64,000 nt of DNA from Perognathus longimembris pacificus. Its lineage: Eukaryota > Chordata > Mammalia > Rodentia > Heteromyidae. The notes below the pieces were generated by a model. The model searched no databases. It was not told the DNA's origin and saw only the letters and a list, made by a program, of their open reading frames with translations. This document shows positions 55,550-64,000 of this stretch, piece after piece. Both the position numbers and the translations under genes were made by a program. Each line of letters starts with the position of its first letter. The stretch's first letter is position 1. The stretch is from assembly GCF_023159225.1 (NCBI RefSeq), contig NC_063181.1, positions 24,454,073-24,518,072 on the forward strand, written 5' to 3'.

Positions 55550-55780
55550 ACTTAGCAAGTATTTACTGAACACTCTAATACTTTATTCAGTCATCTGCAA
55601 AGATTTAGAGGTCCCCCCCTGCGCAGTAGGTAATATGTTAAGGATCCATCTGTGAACAACATAAACTGAAGTCCCTTTCCTTGGGGAACTAAAATCCGAG
55701 TGCCAAAAGGACAATACACATAAGAAATAAATACAATGAGAGTTGAAAGTAAGAGCCAAGGGAAGGCTAGGAGGAGGAAG
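55550..55780 (-). mobile_element. L2-type remnant, antisense
   Basis: 'gcaagtatttactgaacact' followed by 'gaacaacataaactgaagtc' 'cctttccttggggaac' and 'gacaatacacataagaaata' is the ancient L2 antisense layout. Confidence 0.6.
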
Positions 55781-55844
55781 AATAGCAAATGTTATGGGCA
55801 TGTGTTTCACTATACCCACATACCTTGACTCTAAATCAGGGAGA

Positions 55845-56030
55845 CTCTAAAGGCGATTGGCCCTTAGCTTCTTTGCTGAAGGTTGGCAACTCCACCACTT
55901 GAGCCAGAGCTCTCCTCGGGCCTTTTAGCTGGTGCCTGGGGAGATAAGAGGCTCTTGAATTTGCCTGTCAGTGTAGGGCTTCAGCTTCCTGAGTACCTAG
56001 GGTGATAGACAGGAGACACTGGCTCCGGGT
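55845..56030 (-). mobile_element. B1-Geo composite SINE, antisense and decayed
   Basis: 'cttctttgctgaaggttggc' and 'ccaccacttgagccagagct' (Geo) followed by 'gagtacctagggtgatagac' (B1 side). Confidence 0.6.
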
Positions 56031-56099
56031 TACCCTGCATTTCTAATTGCCCTGAACTTTCATCACACTTGCCATAGTATTATTGTTGTTGTGATTATT

Positions 56100-56560
56100 A
56101 ATTATGGGTGCCGGTGCTGAGCAACAGCGAACCACCTTGTGCCAGGCCTCTCTCTCTCACGATTCTCAGAAACAAGGTCTGTGAGCACAGAAAACCTGGG
56201 CAGACGTCTCTCCGCGGTTCTCCGCTGTGGCCTACCGCTGTTTGTTTCTTTCCCTCTTCCCGCAAACGGAGACGCTTCTCCCAACACCGTCCCCAAACAG
56301 CGTCCTTCACCCAGTCACCGCAAAGAGCCAGGAACCGTCACTTAGCCGGAACCGCCCCGGCAGGAAGGAAGCGGGGGAGGGGGGGGGGGGGGAGGCCCGC
56401 CGTGGCGAGGTGCATTCTGGGAGTTGTAGTCCTCCCTCGCAGGGCGCAAGCGTCATAGGGAAGGCGGGAAATGTGGGTCTGTGAGAGCAGGGCCCCATGG
56501 GATTGTAGTTTTTCGTGAAGGACGTGAGTGAAAGGGTGTGAGAAAGTTGGGCGGCCCGGT
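56100..56560. promoter_or_regulatory. CpG island promoter with paired ZNF143/THAP11 motifs
   Basis: GC-rich, CpG-containing block. At 56411-56432, 'gcattctgggagttgtagtc' is the reverse complement of the ZNF143/THAP11 (SBS) element ACTACA…CCCAGAATGC. At 56493-56513, 'ccccatgggattgtagtttt' is a second related copy in the same orientation. An E2F-like 'ggcgggaaa' lies between them (56463-56471). A possible donor 'gtgagt' follows at 56524. No TATA box. Housekeeping-type promoter, possibly divergent. The gene is not identified. Confidence 0.8.
56371..56393 (+). repeat. Poly-G tract, G-quadruplex prone
   Basis: A run of five G, one A, then 14 G, just upstream of the first ZNF143-like motif. Confidence 0.9.
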
Positions 56561-56970
56561 TTCTTTACTTCAGTTCACACCGGGAAGATGGACTCGGTGA
56601 ATTCTTGCCACACCGGAGACTTGGTCTGGGTATTCGGTGCGACACCCTCGTCCTAATGTGGATCTCAAGGTGGGCCGAGGCAGCCCCCAAGTGGGCAAAC
56701 GTGGAATACAACCCACACAACTGACCAAAAAGCCTTTAGCCTTGACAGAGTCCTGCGGAAGGAGGAAGGGAGGCAAGACCGTGACGTAATAAAGACCTTT
56801 TTGAAAACGTAGAGCTTCAAATAGATTGAATGAGAGGAAAGCAGCAGCTGCGGTCTGCCTAGAACCATCTACATCAAAGTGGGGATGTGGATCACAAAAC
56901 TCACAAGCTGTTGGTGCTGCATTGGAACCCCTTTGTGCAACTGTTTAGAGAGAATTTTAAAATAAAATTT
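56560..56970. other. Region downstream of CpG island
   Basis: Contains a CRE/ATF-like 'tgacgtaat' (56782-56790) and a polyadenylation-like 'aataaa' near 56961. A short ATG frame at 56587 stops after 22 codons. A short non-coding transcript is possible but unproven. Confidence 0.3.
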
Positions 56971-56974
56971 AAAA

Positions 56975-57178
56975 ATATGTTAGCTTTCTCTTTTAAATTG
57001 TTCGATATGAAAGGTTAGTTTTGTTTTTATTAGATGCTTTATTTCTTTCCTTAGGTGAGGTAATTGCAGTGTTTTTACAAAAATTCTTTATTGGTTTAAA
57101 AAAAGACCTCACGTATAAAAAAGCACATAGAACAAAATTTTAACACCACATATCCACTGCAATACTTTATCATGCTTA
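56975..57178. other. AT-rich unique sequence
   Basis: No recognised feature. Confidence 0.3.
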
Positions 57179-57179
57179 C

Positions 57180-57510
57180 TTTTTTTTTAGTTTGATTTTA
57201 TTGTTAAGGTGATGTACGGAGGGGTTACTTATGTAACTCATAAGTAATGTAGTAAGTACATTTTTTTTTTTTGCCAGTCCTGGGCCTTGGACTCAGGGCC
57301 TGAGCACTGTCCCTGGCTTCTTTTTGCTCAAGGCTAGCACTCTGCCACTTGAGCCACAGCGCCGCTTCTGGCCGTTTTCTGTATATGTGGTGCTGGGGAA
57401 TTGAACCCAGGGCTTCATGTATAGGACGCAAGCATTCTTGCCACTAGGCCACAGCCCCAGCCCAGTGAATACATTTCTTGTCATACTTGTTATGTCCTCC
57501 TCTCATGCTT
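57180..57510 (-). mobile_element. L1 3' UTR fragment split by a SINE
   Basis: 'gattttattgttaaggtgat' 'gtacggaggggttac' on the left and 'gtgaatacatttcttgtcat' on the right flank an IDL-Geo SINE. Together they match the 3' UTR of the L1 at 39.76-39.85 kb. Confidence 0.75.
57274..57463 (-). mobile_element. IDL-Geo SINE
   Basis: Antisense near-consensus dimer inserted in an L1 3' UTR. Flanks 'gtaagtacattt' and 'gtgaatacattt' look like a decayed TSD. Confidence 0.94.
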
Positions 57511-57518
57511 ACTTTAGG

Positions 57519-57523
<5 letters not shown>

Positions 57524-57549
<26 letters not shown>

Positions 57550-57551
57550 CT
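57524..57551 (+). repeat. (TC)n microsatellite
   Basis: About 13 TC units. Confidence 0.9.
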
Positions 57552-57593
57552 GAAAGAAAAGGAAAAAGAAGATTCTTAAAAACCTTCCATTTG

Positions 57594-57778
57594 GGTGCTG
57601 GGAATGTGGCTTAGTGGTAGAGTGCTTGCCTAGCACGCATAAAGCCCTGGGTTCGATCCTGCAGCACCAGAAAAAGCCAGAAGTGGGCACTGTGGCTCAA
57701 GAGGTAGAGTGCTAGCCTTGAAAAAGAAGCTGGGGACAGTGCTAAGGCCCCAAGTCCAAGCCCCAGGACTGGCAAAAA
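57594..57778 (+). mobile_element. IDL-Geo SINE
   Basis: Dimer with shortened linker ('gcagcaccagaaaaagccag') and the right-half variant 'ccttgaaaaagaagctgggg'. The tail has evolved to (AAC)n. Confidence 0.93.
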
Positions 57779-57804
57779 CAAACAAACAACAACAACAACA
57801 ACAA

Positions 57805-58150
57805 AATTCACCTTCTATTTACAATTGCTAACATACATAAATATTGCATATTATGGCATTTTTAATGTTAACTTTGTGTTTTGTTACATTAATTAACCTG
57901 TTTGTTTTTTTCTGGGAGATTTTTCTTAGATTCTCTGGGGTTTTTCTTTTCTTTTTTACAAACAACTATGCTATCTGCACATAGAGATAGAGTTTTATTT
58001 CTTATAGACATATACATACATATATATGAATTTCTCCCTCTCTCTTAGGTTTTCTTGAAAAGTGTGTGTAGTATCGGCATTATTTTCCAACTGTGATGGT
58101 TTTCATGACAGCACGATTAAACCACAGAACTCAGATGCTGAGTCAACTGT
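57805..58150. other. AT-rich unique sequence
   Basis: 'acatatacatacatatatat' patch near 58008. No gene seen. Confidence 0.35.
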
Positions 58151-58154
58151 TATT

Positions 58155-58372
58155 CTAGTCCAGCACCAGTGGTATATGCCCATAATCCTAGCTGAGTAGG
58201 AGGCTGAGATCTGAGGATTGTGGCCAGTTCAAAGCCAGTCTGGACAGGAAAGACCCTGAGACTCTTATTTCAAAAGCTGGAAGCGAAGGTGCAGCTTAAG
58301 TGGTAGAGTGCCAGGCTTGACTGACAAAGCCAAACAAGAGTATTAACCCTGAGTTCAAGCCCCAGAGCTAGT
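58155..58372 (+). mobile_element. B1-Geo composite SINE
   Basis: B1 half 'atgcccataatcctagctga' and 'gaggctgagatctgaggatt'. Right half 'cttaagtggtagagtgccag' ending 'gagttcaagccccagagcta'. Confidence 0.82.
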
Positions 58373-58428
58373 GTGCGTGTGTGTGTAGTGTACGTGTGCG
58401 TGTGTGCACACACACGCACACACACAAT
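58373..58428 (+). repeat. (TG)/(CA) mixed microsatellite
   Basis: TG-rich then CA-rich alternating purine-pyrimidine tract with 'gtgcgtgtgtgcacacacac', inverted and Z-DNA prone. Confidence 0.9.
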
Positions 58429-58439
58429 GGTGCAATCAC

Positions 58440-58765
58440 AAAAGTAAATAGTATTTTTTGTCATTGAAGAAGTCAAAGCACTTGGACTATCTCAAGGTAT
58501 TGTTTTGTTATCTATGTCTTCATTTTAGTTCTTTTTCTCAGTTTGTCTGTTCCAATGTAATTTTGCACTGCAAATTTTATTTTTCTGTTTTAAAACAGAG
58601 TCGATTCTGCTTATAGGATCTTCACTGTGCTAAACTCTATACCTTGGCTTATAGTACCCATAATCTCGATGAAATATCTTAGGGCCATTGCAACACACAG
58701 GATTCTCTCCTGTGTGTCAATTCTCTTGCTCTTCCATTAGTTGAGGTATTAGTTTCTAAAAGGCC
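58440..58765. other. Unique sequence
   Basis: No recognised feature. Confidence 0.3.
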
Positions 58766-58769
58766 ATTA

Positions 58770-58920
58770 CCTCAATTACACATATGCCTATAATACCTGC
58801 TACTTTCGAGGCCCAGATAGGCCCATATTTGGCCAAAGCCAAAGTTAGTGAAGCCCTACCTCAAAAATAAATGTCAGGTGCTGATAGCATGTAATTCTAG
58901 CCATTTAGGATTGACTTAGA
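58770..58920 (+). mobile_element. Diverged B1 SINE fragments
   Basis: 'acatatgcctataatacctg' 'ctactttcgaggcc' and a second start 'gtcaggtgctgatagcatgt' 'aattctagcc'. Confidence 0.55.
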
Positions 58921-59004
58921 CTGACTTCTCCATTAAGCATTTTGGGTTTTAATTTTTCTTTCCTCTTTCCTTTTGCTTCTTTACTTCCCTTCCTTTTCCT
59001 ATCT

Positions 59005-59065
59005 TTTTTGGCAGTATTGGAGCTTGAGCTCTGGGCCTTATGTTTCTAGGCAGGTGGTCTACCTT
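59005..59065 (-). mobile_element. Antisense ID/Geo end fragment
   Basis: 'ttggcagtattggagcttga' 'gctctgggcctta' matches the antisense 3' end of the ID/Geo family. Confidence 0.5.
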
Positions 59066-59069
59066 TTTT

Positions 59070-59185
59070 ACTTGTAGTTAAATATTCAAACAGAGTCACA
59101 GTCTTTTTGTGAGGGACCACAATCTTCCTTGCCTCAAAGTCTAACAATACAATTTTCAAGGATATTCGTGTAATGTTAAAATCAC
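59070..59185. other. Unique sequence
   Basis: No recognised feature. Confidence 0.3.
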
Positions 59186-59189
59186 AAAT

Positions 59190-59410
59190 ACTCTTCAACT
59201 CAGAAATCCTGCTTCATTTTGTTTATCCTAAAGAAAATGTTCACATCTCTGCAGAAAGAGACATGAAGCATGCTTTCCATTGTTTCATGATTACCATCAT
59301 GAAGGACTGAAAACACCCTATAACGGTCAGCAACAGGAAATGAATGACAGGCTATGATGTATCAGTAGAATGAAATATGCCACACCAATTAAAGAATACA
59401 AGTTGAAGCA
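59190..59410 (+). mobile_element. Ancient L1M 3'-region fragment, sense
   Basis: 'ttcaactcagaaatcctgct', 'gtttcatgattaccatcatg', 'ggtcagcaacaggaaatgaa' and 'gtatcagtagaatgaaatat' 'gccacaccaattaaag' follow the old mammalian L1 order. Confidence 0.65.
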
Positions 59411-59414
59411 AACA

Positions 59415-59815
59415 CAGAAAGCTCCCAAACACTTACAATTTAGTGGGAAGAGAGAATGAGTAGAGATAGTAGTATTCTGTAGTTAGCACCTGAAATGTTC
59501 TCTTCATGTCCAAGTGACAAGAGCTTAGTTTTCAGAGAGGTGCAATGACATGGCTTATATTTCTGATCACTTGTTTGAAATTCTTTTTTCAAGTCTTCTG
59601 TATTTTTTTTCATGTTTTCTCTAATGGGAATACATAAAGAAATAGGTTGAAACTTAGAAATGAGTTGCAAATAAATCAGCCTGTTGTCCCTCTTTAACTG
59701 TTACCCTGTGAGAAAGAGTTTAGTCCATTTAGAATAGAGGCACTTCTCATGTTCTGAGAGACCTACACCTGCAGAAGTATCCCCTACAGCCCCAAAATAC
59801 TTATAAACAGTTATC
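59415..59815. other. Unique sequence, no gene seen
   Basis: A 76-residue minus-strand frame at 59440-59670 has no recognised domain. Confidence 0.35.
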
Positions 59816-59817
59816 TG

Positions 59818-60012
59818 GGGGCTGGTAATGTGGCTTAGTGGTAGAGTGCTTGCCTATCACGCATGAAACCCTGGGTTTGATTCCTCAGCACCACATAAAT
59901 GGCAAACTCTGGAATTGAGGCTGTGGCTCAAGTGGTAGAGTGCTAACCTTGAGCAAAAAGAAGCCAGGGACAGTGCTCAGGCCCTGAGTTCAAGCCCCAG
60001 GACTAGCACTCC
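59818..60012 (+). mobile_element. IDL-Geo SINE, older
   Basis: Full dimer with diverged linker 'aaatggcaaactctggaatt'. The tail evolved to (AAAAC)n. Confidence 0.94.
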
Positions 60013-60014
60013 CA

Positions 60015-60245
60015 AAACAAAACAAAACAAAACAACAATAACAAAAAAACCTCACTATCTGGCAATGAACAAACACATTAGTATAATTACTTCTCAACTT
60101 CTCATGGTTTTGAAAATGAAGTTAATCTAATCTTTCCTCTTTTAAGTAATGATTTCATTGAGATGAAGTCTTATCTATCTATATTCAGGATGACTCAGGA
60201 ATTTGGACCTAATTGGCATTCGTGTAACCTGTATTAAGAGAGATA
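60015..60245. other. Unique sequence
   Basis: No recognised feature. Confidence 0.3.
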
Positions 60246-60250
60246 AGCTA

Positions 60251-60800
60251 TGTTAGTTTTTCAAGTTAACAATTCTTGACATAAGCAACTTAAAAGAGGA
60301 AAAATTAACTTAAGTTCATAAGTTTCAAAAGTCCACTCGCTTGGGCCTATGGCTGAGCCCACACTGTGGGCTTGAGTTGAGACAGCCATCATGGTGACAG
60401 ATATGTGGTGGAGCAAAGCTGCTCAGATCACTGCAGCCAAGAAGCAGAGAGTAACAAAAGGAGGCCAGGGATAAGGTATACAAGACTCACCCAGTGATCT
60501 ACTCCCTCCAACTAATACCCCCTCTTAATCCCCACAACCTCCCAATAAAGTCATAAAATGGATACATCCACTGATTAGGTCAGAGACTTCAGGAAGGCTG
60601 GAGCATAGCTCAAGGGGTAGAGCATTTGCCTAGCAATCACAAGGCCTCGAGTTCAAAGTTTAGTACCACCAACAAATAAATGAACAGATAAATACATCAG
60701 AGCCCTATGAGCCAATTAGCCTCATGATTGCATCTACCAGCTGGGTACTGATCCTTCAACACATTAGTTTTGGAGGGTCATAACACAAGCTATAACACAA
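60251..60800 (-). mobile_element. MT/ORR1-like MaLR LTR, antisense, split by an ID
   Basis: 'gaagcagagagtaacaaaag' 'gaggccagggataaggtata', 'cccagtgatctactccctcc', 'cacaacctcccaataaagtc', 'taccagctgggtactgatcc' and 'caacacattagttttggagg' follow the antisense order of rodent MaLR LTRs. Divided by an ID monomer at 60595-60690. No viral genes. Confidence 0.82.
60595..60690 (+). mobile_element. ID-like monomer nested in LTR
   Basis: 'ggctggagcatagctcaagg' 'ggtagagcatttgcctagc' and 'gagttcaaagtttagtacca', with an (AAAT)n-like tail. Flanks belong to one LTR. Confidence 0.78.
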
Positions 60801-60894
60801 CCACACCATGATATTGGACACATACAGCAGTGACAGGACATTGGGGATCTCCCAGACCCTTTCCTTTTATCTCTGTCTGTCCAGTAAGGAATAG

Positions 60895-61090
60895 GGCTTT
60901 AGAGTCCATTAGACTTGGGTTCAACTTTACTCACATGCTGTGTGACTTGGCACTGATTACTGCTATGCACTTGTTTCCTCCTCTGTATAAAACTAATATT
61001 ATTAGATAATAATAAAACTTAACCTCAGAGGGAAATGGCATTTAACATACTACTGGCAATATGACAACGACTCAATGCATTGCAATTAAG
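60895..61090 (+). mobile_element. MIR SINE, sense
   Basis: 'cttgggttcaactttactca' 'catgctgtgtgacttggcac', 'gtttcctcctctgtataaaa' and 'aacctcagagggaaatggca' in order. Confidence 0.8.
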
Positions 61091-61094
61091 CCAC

Positions 61095-61820
61095 TTGACA
61101 ACTTCCTGTTGTAAGAGCTTGGAATCCAGGCAGCTGAGCAGCTCAGCTTTTAGTCCCATGGTAGCACCCTGTTACTTGGTTTTGATTACAGAGAAGGAGT
61201 GACCCCAGGTCTTCACTGGGGGGACAACTTGAAGTGAGGGATCACCTGCCATCTCAGTCTGCTTTGAACTCCATGTAAAAGCATGGAGTCAGGAGGAAGC
61301 AGTACAGTAAAAGATGGAGAGAGAGGACCGAGGGAGCATCTCTCAAGAGGACCTTGGAGCAGCTCTGCAAACCAGGCTTTGTTAGTCAGGGACAAGCATG
61401 GGACTGGAGGAAGGAGTCTCTGGGTGCAGCTGTTGGTAGTAGATGGTTGTCATCCAAATTCCTGGAAATGAGAGTTTATCTTATCTGATTACCTGGGAAG
61501 TGCCAGGTAAGTCTTTCCTTACTGGAGAACAGCTGAGGCAGTTCTTCCCCATTTTAGGTGTCAAGACCAGACACATGGAACCACATGAGGAGAGCATACC
61601 CATACATGCTTTATTTTTACTCATTTTACATAGTTTTGAAATTTTCCATAATAAGCCCAAACCTAAAGACAACAGATTAAAAAGATTCAAAAATGAAAAA
61701 AAAATGGGTGACCAGGCCATATTTTCCTCTTGATCTCTTTTATGAATTCTGCCAGACAACTGTTTCTTATTTTTAGTCATACAAGAGCAATTATGTAGGC
61801 ATAGCTCCACGATGATTTGT
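61095..61820. other. Unique sequence with a strong donor-like site
   Basis: A splice-donor consensus 'caggtaagt' occurs at about 61504 and an acceptor-like 'ccccattttag' at 61547-61557, too close together for an intron. No convincing exon. Confidence 0.3.
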
Positions 61821-61837
61821 GTGTGTGTGTGTTGGGG

Positions 61838-62050
61838 GGTGAGATACTGGGGCTTGAACTCAGAGCTTGGGCACTCTCCTTTAGCTTTAAGGCTAGCACT
61901 TAAGCCACAACTCCACTTCTAACTCTCTGGTGGTTAATTGGAGATAGGAGTCTCATGAACTTTCCTACCTGCGCTGGCTTCAAACCACCATCCTCAGATC
62001 TCAGCCTCCTGAGTAGTTAGGATTACAGTCATGAGGCTCCTGTACCCAGC
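61838..62050 (-). mobile_element. B1-Geo composite SINE, antisense
   Basis: Geo part 'ctggggcttgaactcagagc' to 'aagccacaactccacttct', junction 'gttaattggagataggagtc' 'tcatg', B1 part 'ctcagcctcctgagtagtta' 'ggattacag'. Confidence 0.85.
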
Positions 62051-62054
62051 AGCT

Positions 62055-62350
62055 CCCTAATTCTTGAATCACCAATGTTTTCTTATTAGTAAAGGATAAG
62101 AAATGTGCTTCGAGTTTATATAACAGGTCACACACTTCCTTTGTTTGAAATCCATCAGTACTTGTCCAGGATAACATCCACTCCTTTGAAAGGGATAGCG
62201 GTCCTTTATACCACCGGCAACACACATCTGCTGTCCCGCTTGTCAGTTTGTAATCCTGTTTCCTTTCCTTCCCACCAATCGCAGAATGAGAGGCTGTTTG
62301 TTCCTTTGAAGCACTCTGCTCTTCACCTTTCTTTTCTTGGTCTGTGTTTC
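62055..62350. other. Unique sequence
   Basis: No recognised feature. Confidence 0.3.

Positions 62351-62353
<3 letters not shown>

Positions 62354-62397
<44 letters not shown>
62354..62397 (+). repeat. (CA)n microsatellite
   Basis: About 20 CA units. Confidence 0.97.
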
Positions 62398-62399
<2 letters not shown>

Positions 62400-62400
<1 letters not shown>

Positions 62401-62955
62401 CTTATCAGTCCATTAGTTTCTGACCCCCTTCAGCCAATCTTCCATGTTCTGTTACACATGGTCATTAGCTCTATTAGACTACCCATCAATTTTTATTATT
62501 TTTTTTATATTTTCCCCCTGCAAGAGATACCAGTCTCTTAAATATAGGAGGGAGTTCCTTTTTCCTCTCCAGTGCTTGACCTGTAGGACTATTTACATGT
62601 TATTTAACAAAACCTATGATTTCTAAAGCACTTGGCACTCTCTGAGCTATTTTTAAGCATATTGTTTTTATTTGTTCTTGAAATAATTCCAGTTGTACTT
62701 ATGGTGAACTGTTACCAGCCTGGTTCCTCTACACACACAGATGCTAGGGGTGGTGAAGGTCGAGACTTCAGCTGTTCTATGAGGGGTGGACGATCGAGTC
62801 TTGGGTCTTCCAAACCTGCCTCTCTCTTCATTTCAGAGAAGAGCAACCTGCAAATGGAAACTCAGCCCTCTGGCAAAGGCAGCAGACCCCTTTTACTCTC
62901 ACTTCTGGCCAGGAAACTGGACAGGCTGAGCATTTCAACCTTATAGGTGATATGA
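62400..62955. other. Unique sequence, no gene seen
   Basis: A 104-residue frame at 62632-62946 lacks a recognised domain or splice context. Confidence 0.35.
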
Positions 62956-62959
62956 GTTC

Positions 62960-63325
62960 AACAGCCCGACACCTGCTTATATTCCTAGCTACTAGCGAAG
63001 CTAAGAATGGGAGGATTGAAGTTCAAGGCGAGCCTAAGAGAGAAAAGTTTGCAAGCCCCCTTCTCAAGCCATAGCTGGGCACAGTGGCACAGACTTCTTA
63101 TCCTAGATATGTGAGAAGCTGAAACTGGGAAACTCATGGTGGCAGGCCAGCCTAAGCACAAAAGCCCATGGAGGAAATCTGAATGCAGTGGCAAGGCCCC
63201 ATGTGAGAAAGGAGACCCTATTCTAAAAATAACCAGCAAAAGACAGGGATGAAGGTGTGGCTCATTGACATCATACCTAGTAGGTGTGATATCCTGAGTT
63301 TAAATCCTAATACTTCCTAAAAAGA
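62960..63325 (+). mobile_element. Two B1 SINEs plus ID-like tail
   Basis: First B1 'cgacacctgcttatattcct' 'agctactagcgaagc'; second 'agctgggcacagtggcacag' 'acttcttatcc'; then 'gatgaaggtgtggctcattg' and 'gagtttaaatcctaatac' of an ID-like monomer. Confidence 0.7.
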
Positions 63326-63334
63326 AAAAAAACA

Positions 63335-64000
63335 ACATTTCATTCTTACTAGACCTCAGTTGTCCTATGTATGAAATGAAAAGTTGACACCAAGCAAGGA
63401 ATTCTCAGTTCTTTCATATTTCTTTCTTTTTTTAAGTTCTTTTATATTTCATACCCAATAATTGTTCTAATCCAGAGAATCCAGAACTTTCCTGATTCCC
63501 AGTATCTACCTGATGCCTCACTCTTTAAAAAGTTTAAAGTAACTCCCGGTGTCTGTGGAAGTTGGCTGTACCATCCAGGCGCTTTGTGATTGGGAACTTA
63601 CAGTCCTAATCAAAGACACTGAGCTCTAGTTGATGGAAGCAAAGAAAACGAGAAAGCAAAAGGAAGACGTTTATATTAAACTTATATACTAAGCTTTAAA
63701 TATACAAAATTATAGTGGTATTATTGAGTGTATATACTATAGTTTTACAGTGCAATGTTATCATTTTGAAGTACATATGACTTTGTTAATAGTCTGACAT
63801 TCTATAGAATGCTGAAAATATTGAGAATATAGTTTAATTATCATTCGAGAGCACAAATAGCATGGTCAAAGCATCATTGTTGTGATTAACATGTAAGATT
63901 CATTCTATTGTAAATTAAATTACAGTCATTTCTTGGTAAATACGTTCATGACGAGGAAAGATGTTACAATTCGAATCATGGTAAGAGGCTATGACGAATT
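63335..64000. other. AT-rich unique sequence to window end
   Basis: No recognised repeat or exon in the last 650 bp. Confidence 0.35.

Noticed and set aside
56587..56655. Start of a coding gene downstream of the 56 kb island
   Set aside because: The frame from this ATG stops after 22 codons. No donor within the frame makes a convincing first exon.
61504..61557. Short intron with strong donor and acceptor
   Set aside because: About 50 bp is too short for a mammalian spliceosomal intron, and the flanks show no coding signal.

Overview
This 64 kb window is vertebrate nuclear DNA from a rodent, almost certainly of the superfamily Geomyoidea (pocket mice, kangaroo rats, pocket gophers). The main evidence is about 26 copies, in both orientations, of one dimeric SINE. 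Its left half resembles the tRNA-Ala-derived ID element and its right half is a distinctive monomer. This architecture matches the IDL-Geo SINE described as restricted to Geomyoidea. B1/7SL-derived SINEs, ID monomers, rodent-type LINE-1 and MaLR LTRs agree. Nothing is bacterial, phage or plasmid, and there is no operon, CRISPR array, rRNA or functional tRNA gene.

Layout. 0-10 kb: sparse unique DNA with SINEs, a sense-oriented L1 3' end (2.10-2.56 kb) and an AT-rich block (6.24-6.45 kb). 10.56-10.76 kb: a long GA tract, followed by a large CpG island (11.1-12.3 kb) and a second one (13.0-13.4 kb). The second carries an ETS/IRF composite motif and a plausible first-exon splice donor. 13.5-34 kb: intron-like or intergenic DNA with SINE clusters, MIR and MaLR LTRs (19.9, 24.4, 30.5, 31.1 kb), a hAT fossil (26.9 kb) and an unusual inverted duplication linking 20.9 and 22.3 kb. 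34.1-35.3 kb: a rearranged old L1. 39.7-43.8 kb: a longer antisense L1 with a broken ORF2, followed by a probable LTR. 44-56 kb: mixed unique DNA, SINEs and an ancient L1 (52.3-53.4 kb). 56.1-56.6 kb: a third CpG island with paired ZNF143/THAP11-type motifs. 57-64 kb: SINEs, a MaLR LTR disrupted by an ID insertion, MIR and simple repeats.

No coding exon of a cellular gene can be identified with confidence. The long open frames lie in GC-rich islands, simple repeats, SINEs or L1. The window most likely holds promoter and first-exon regions of two or more genes plus introns and intergenic DNA. The best leads are the promoter islands, a candidate cassette exon at 38.65 kb, the ~130 bp inverted duplication, and the evidence that the Geo half of the SINE is itself tRNA-like and also occurs fused to B1.
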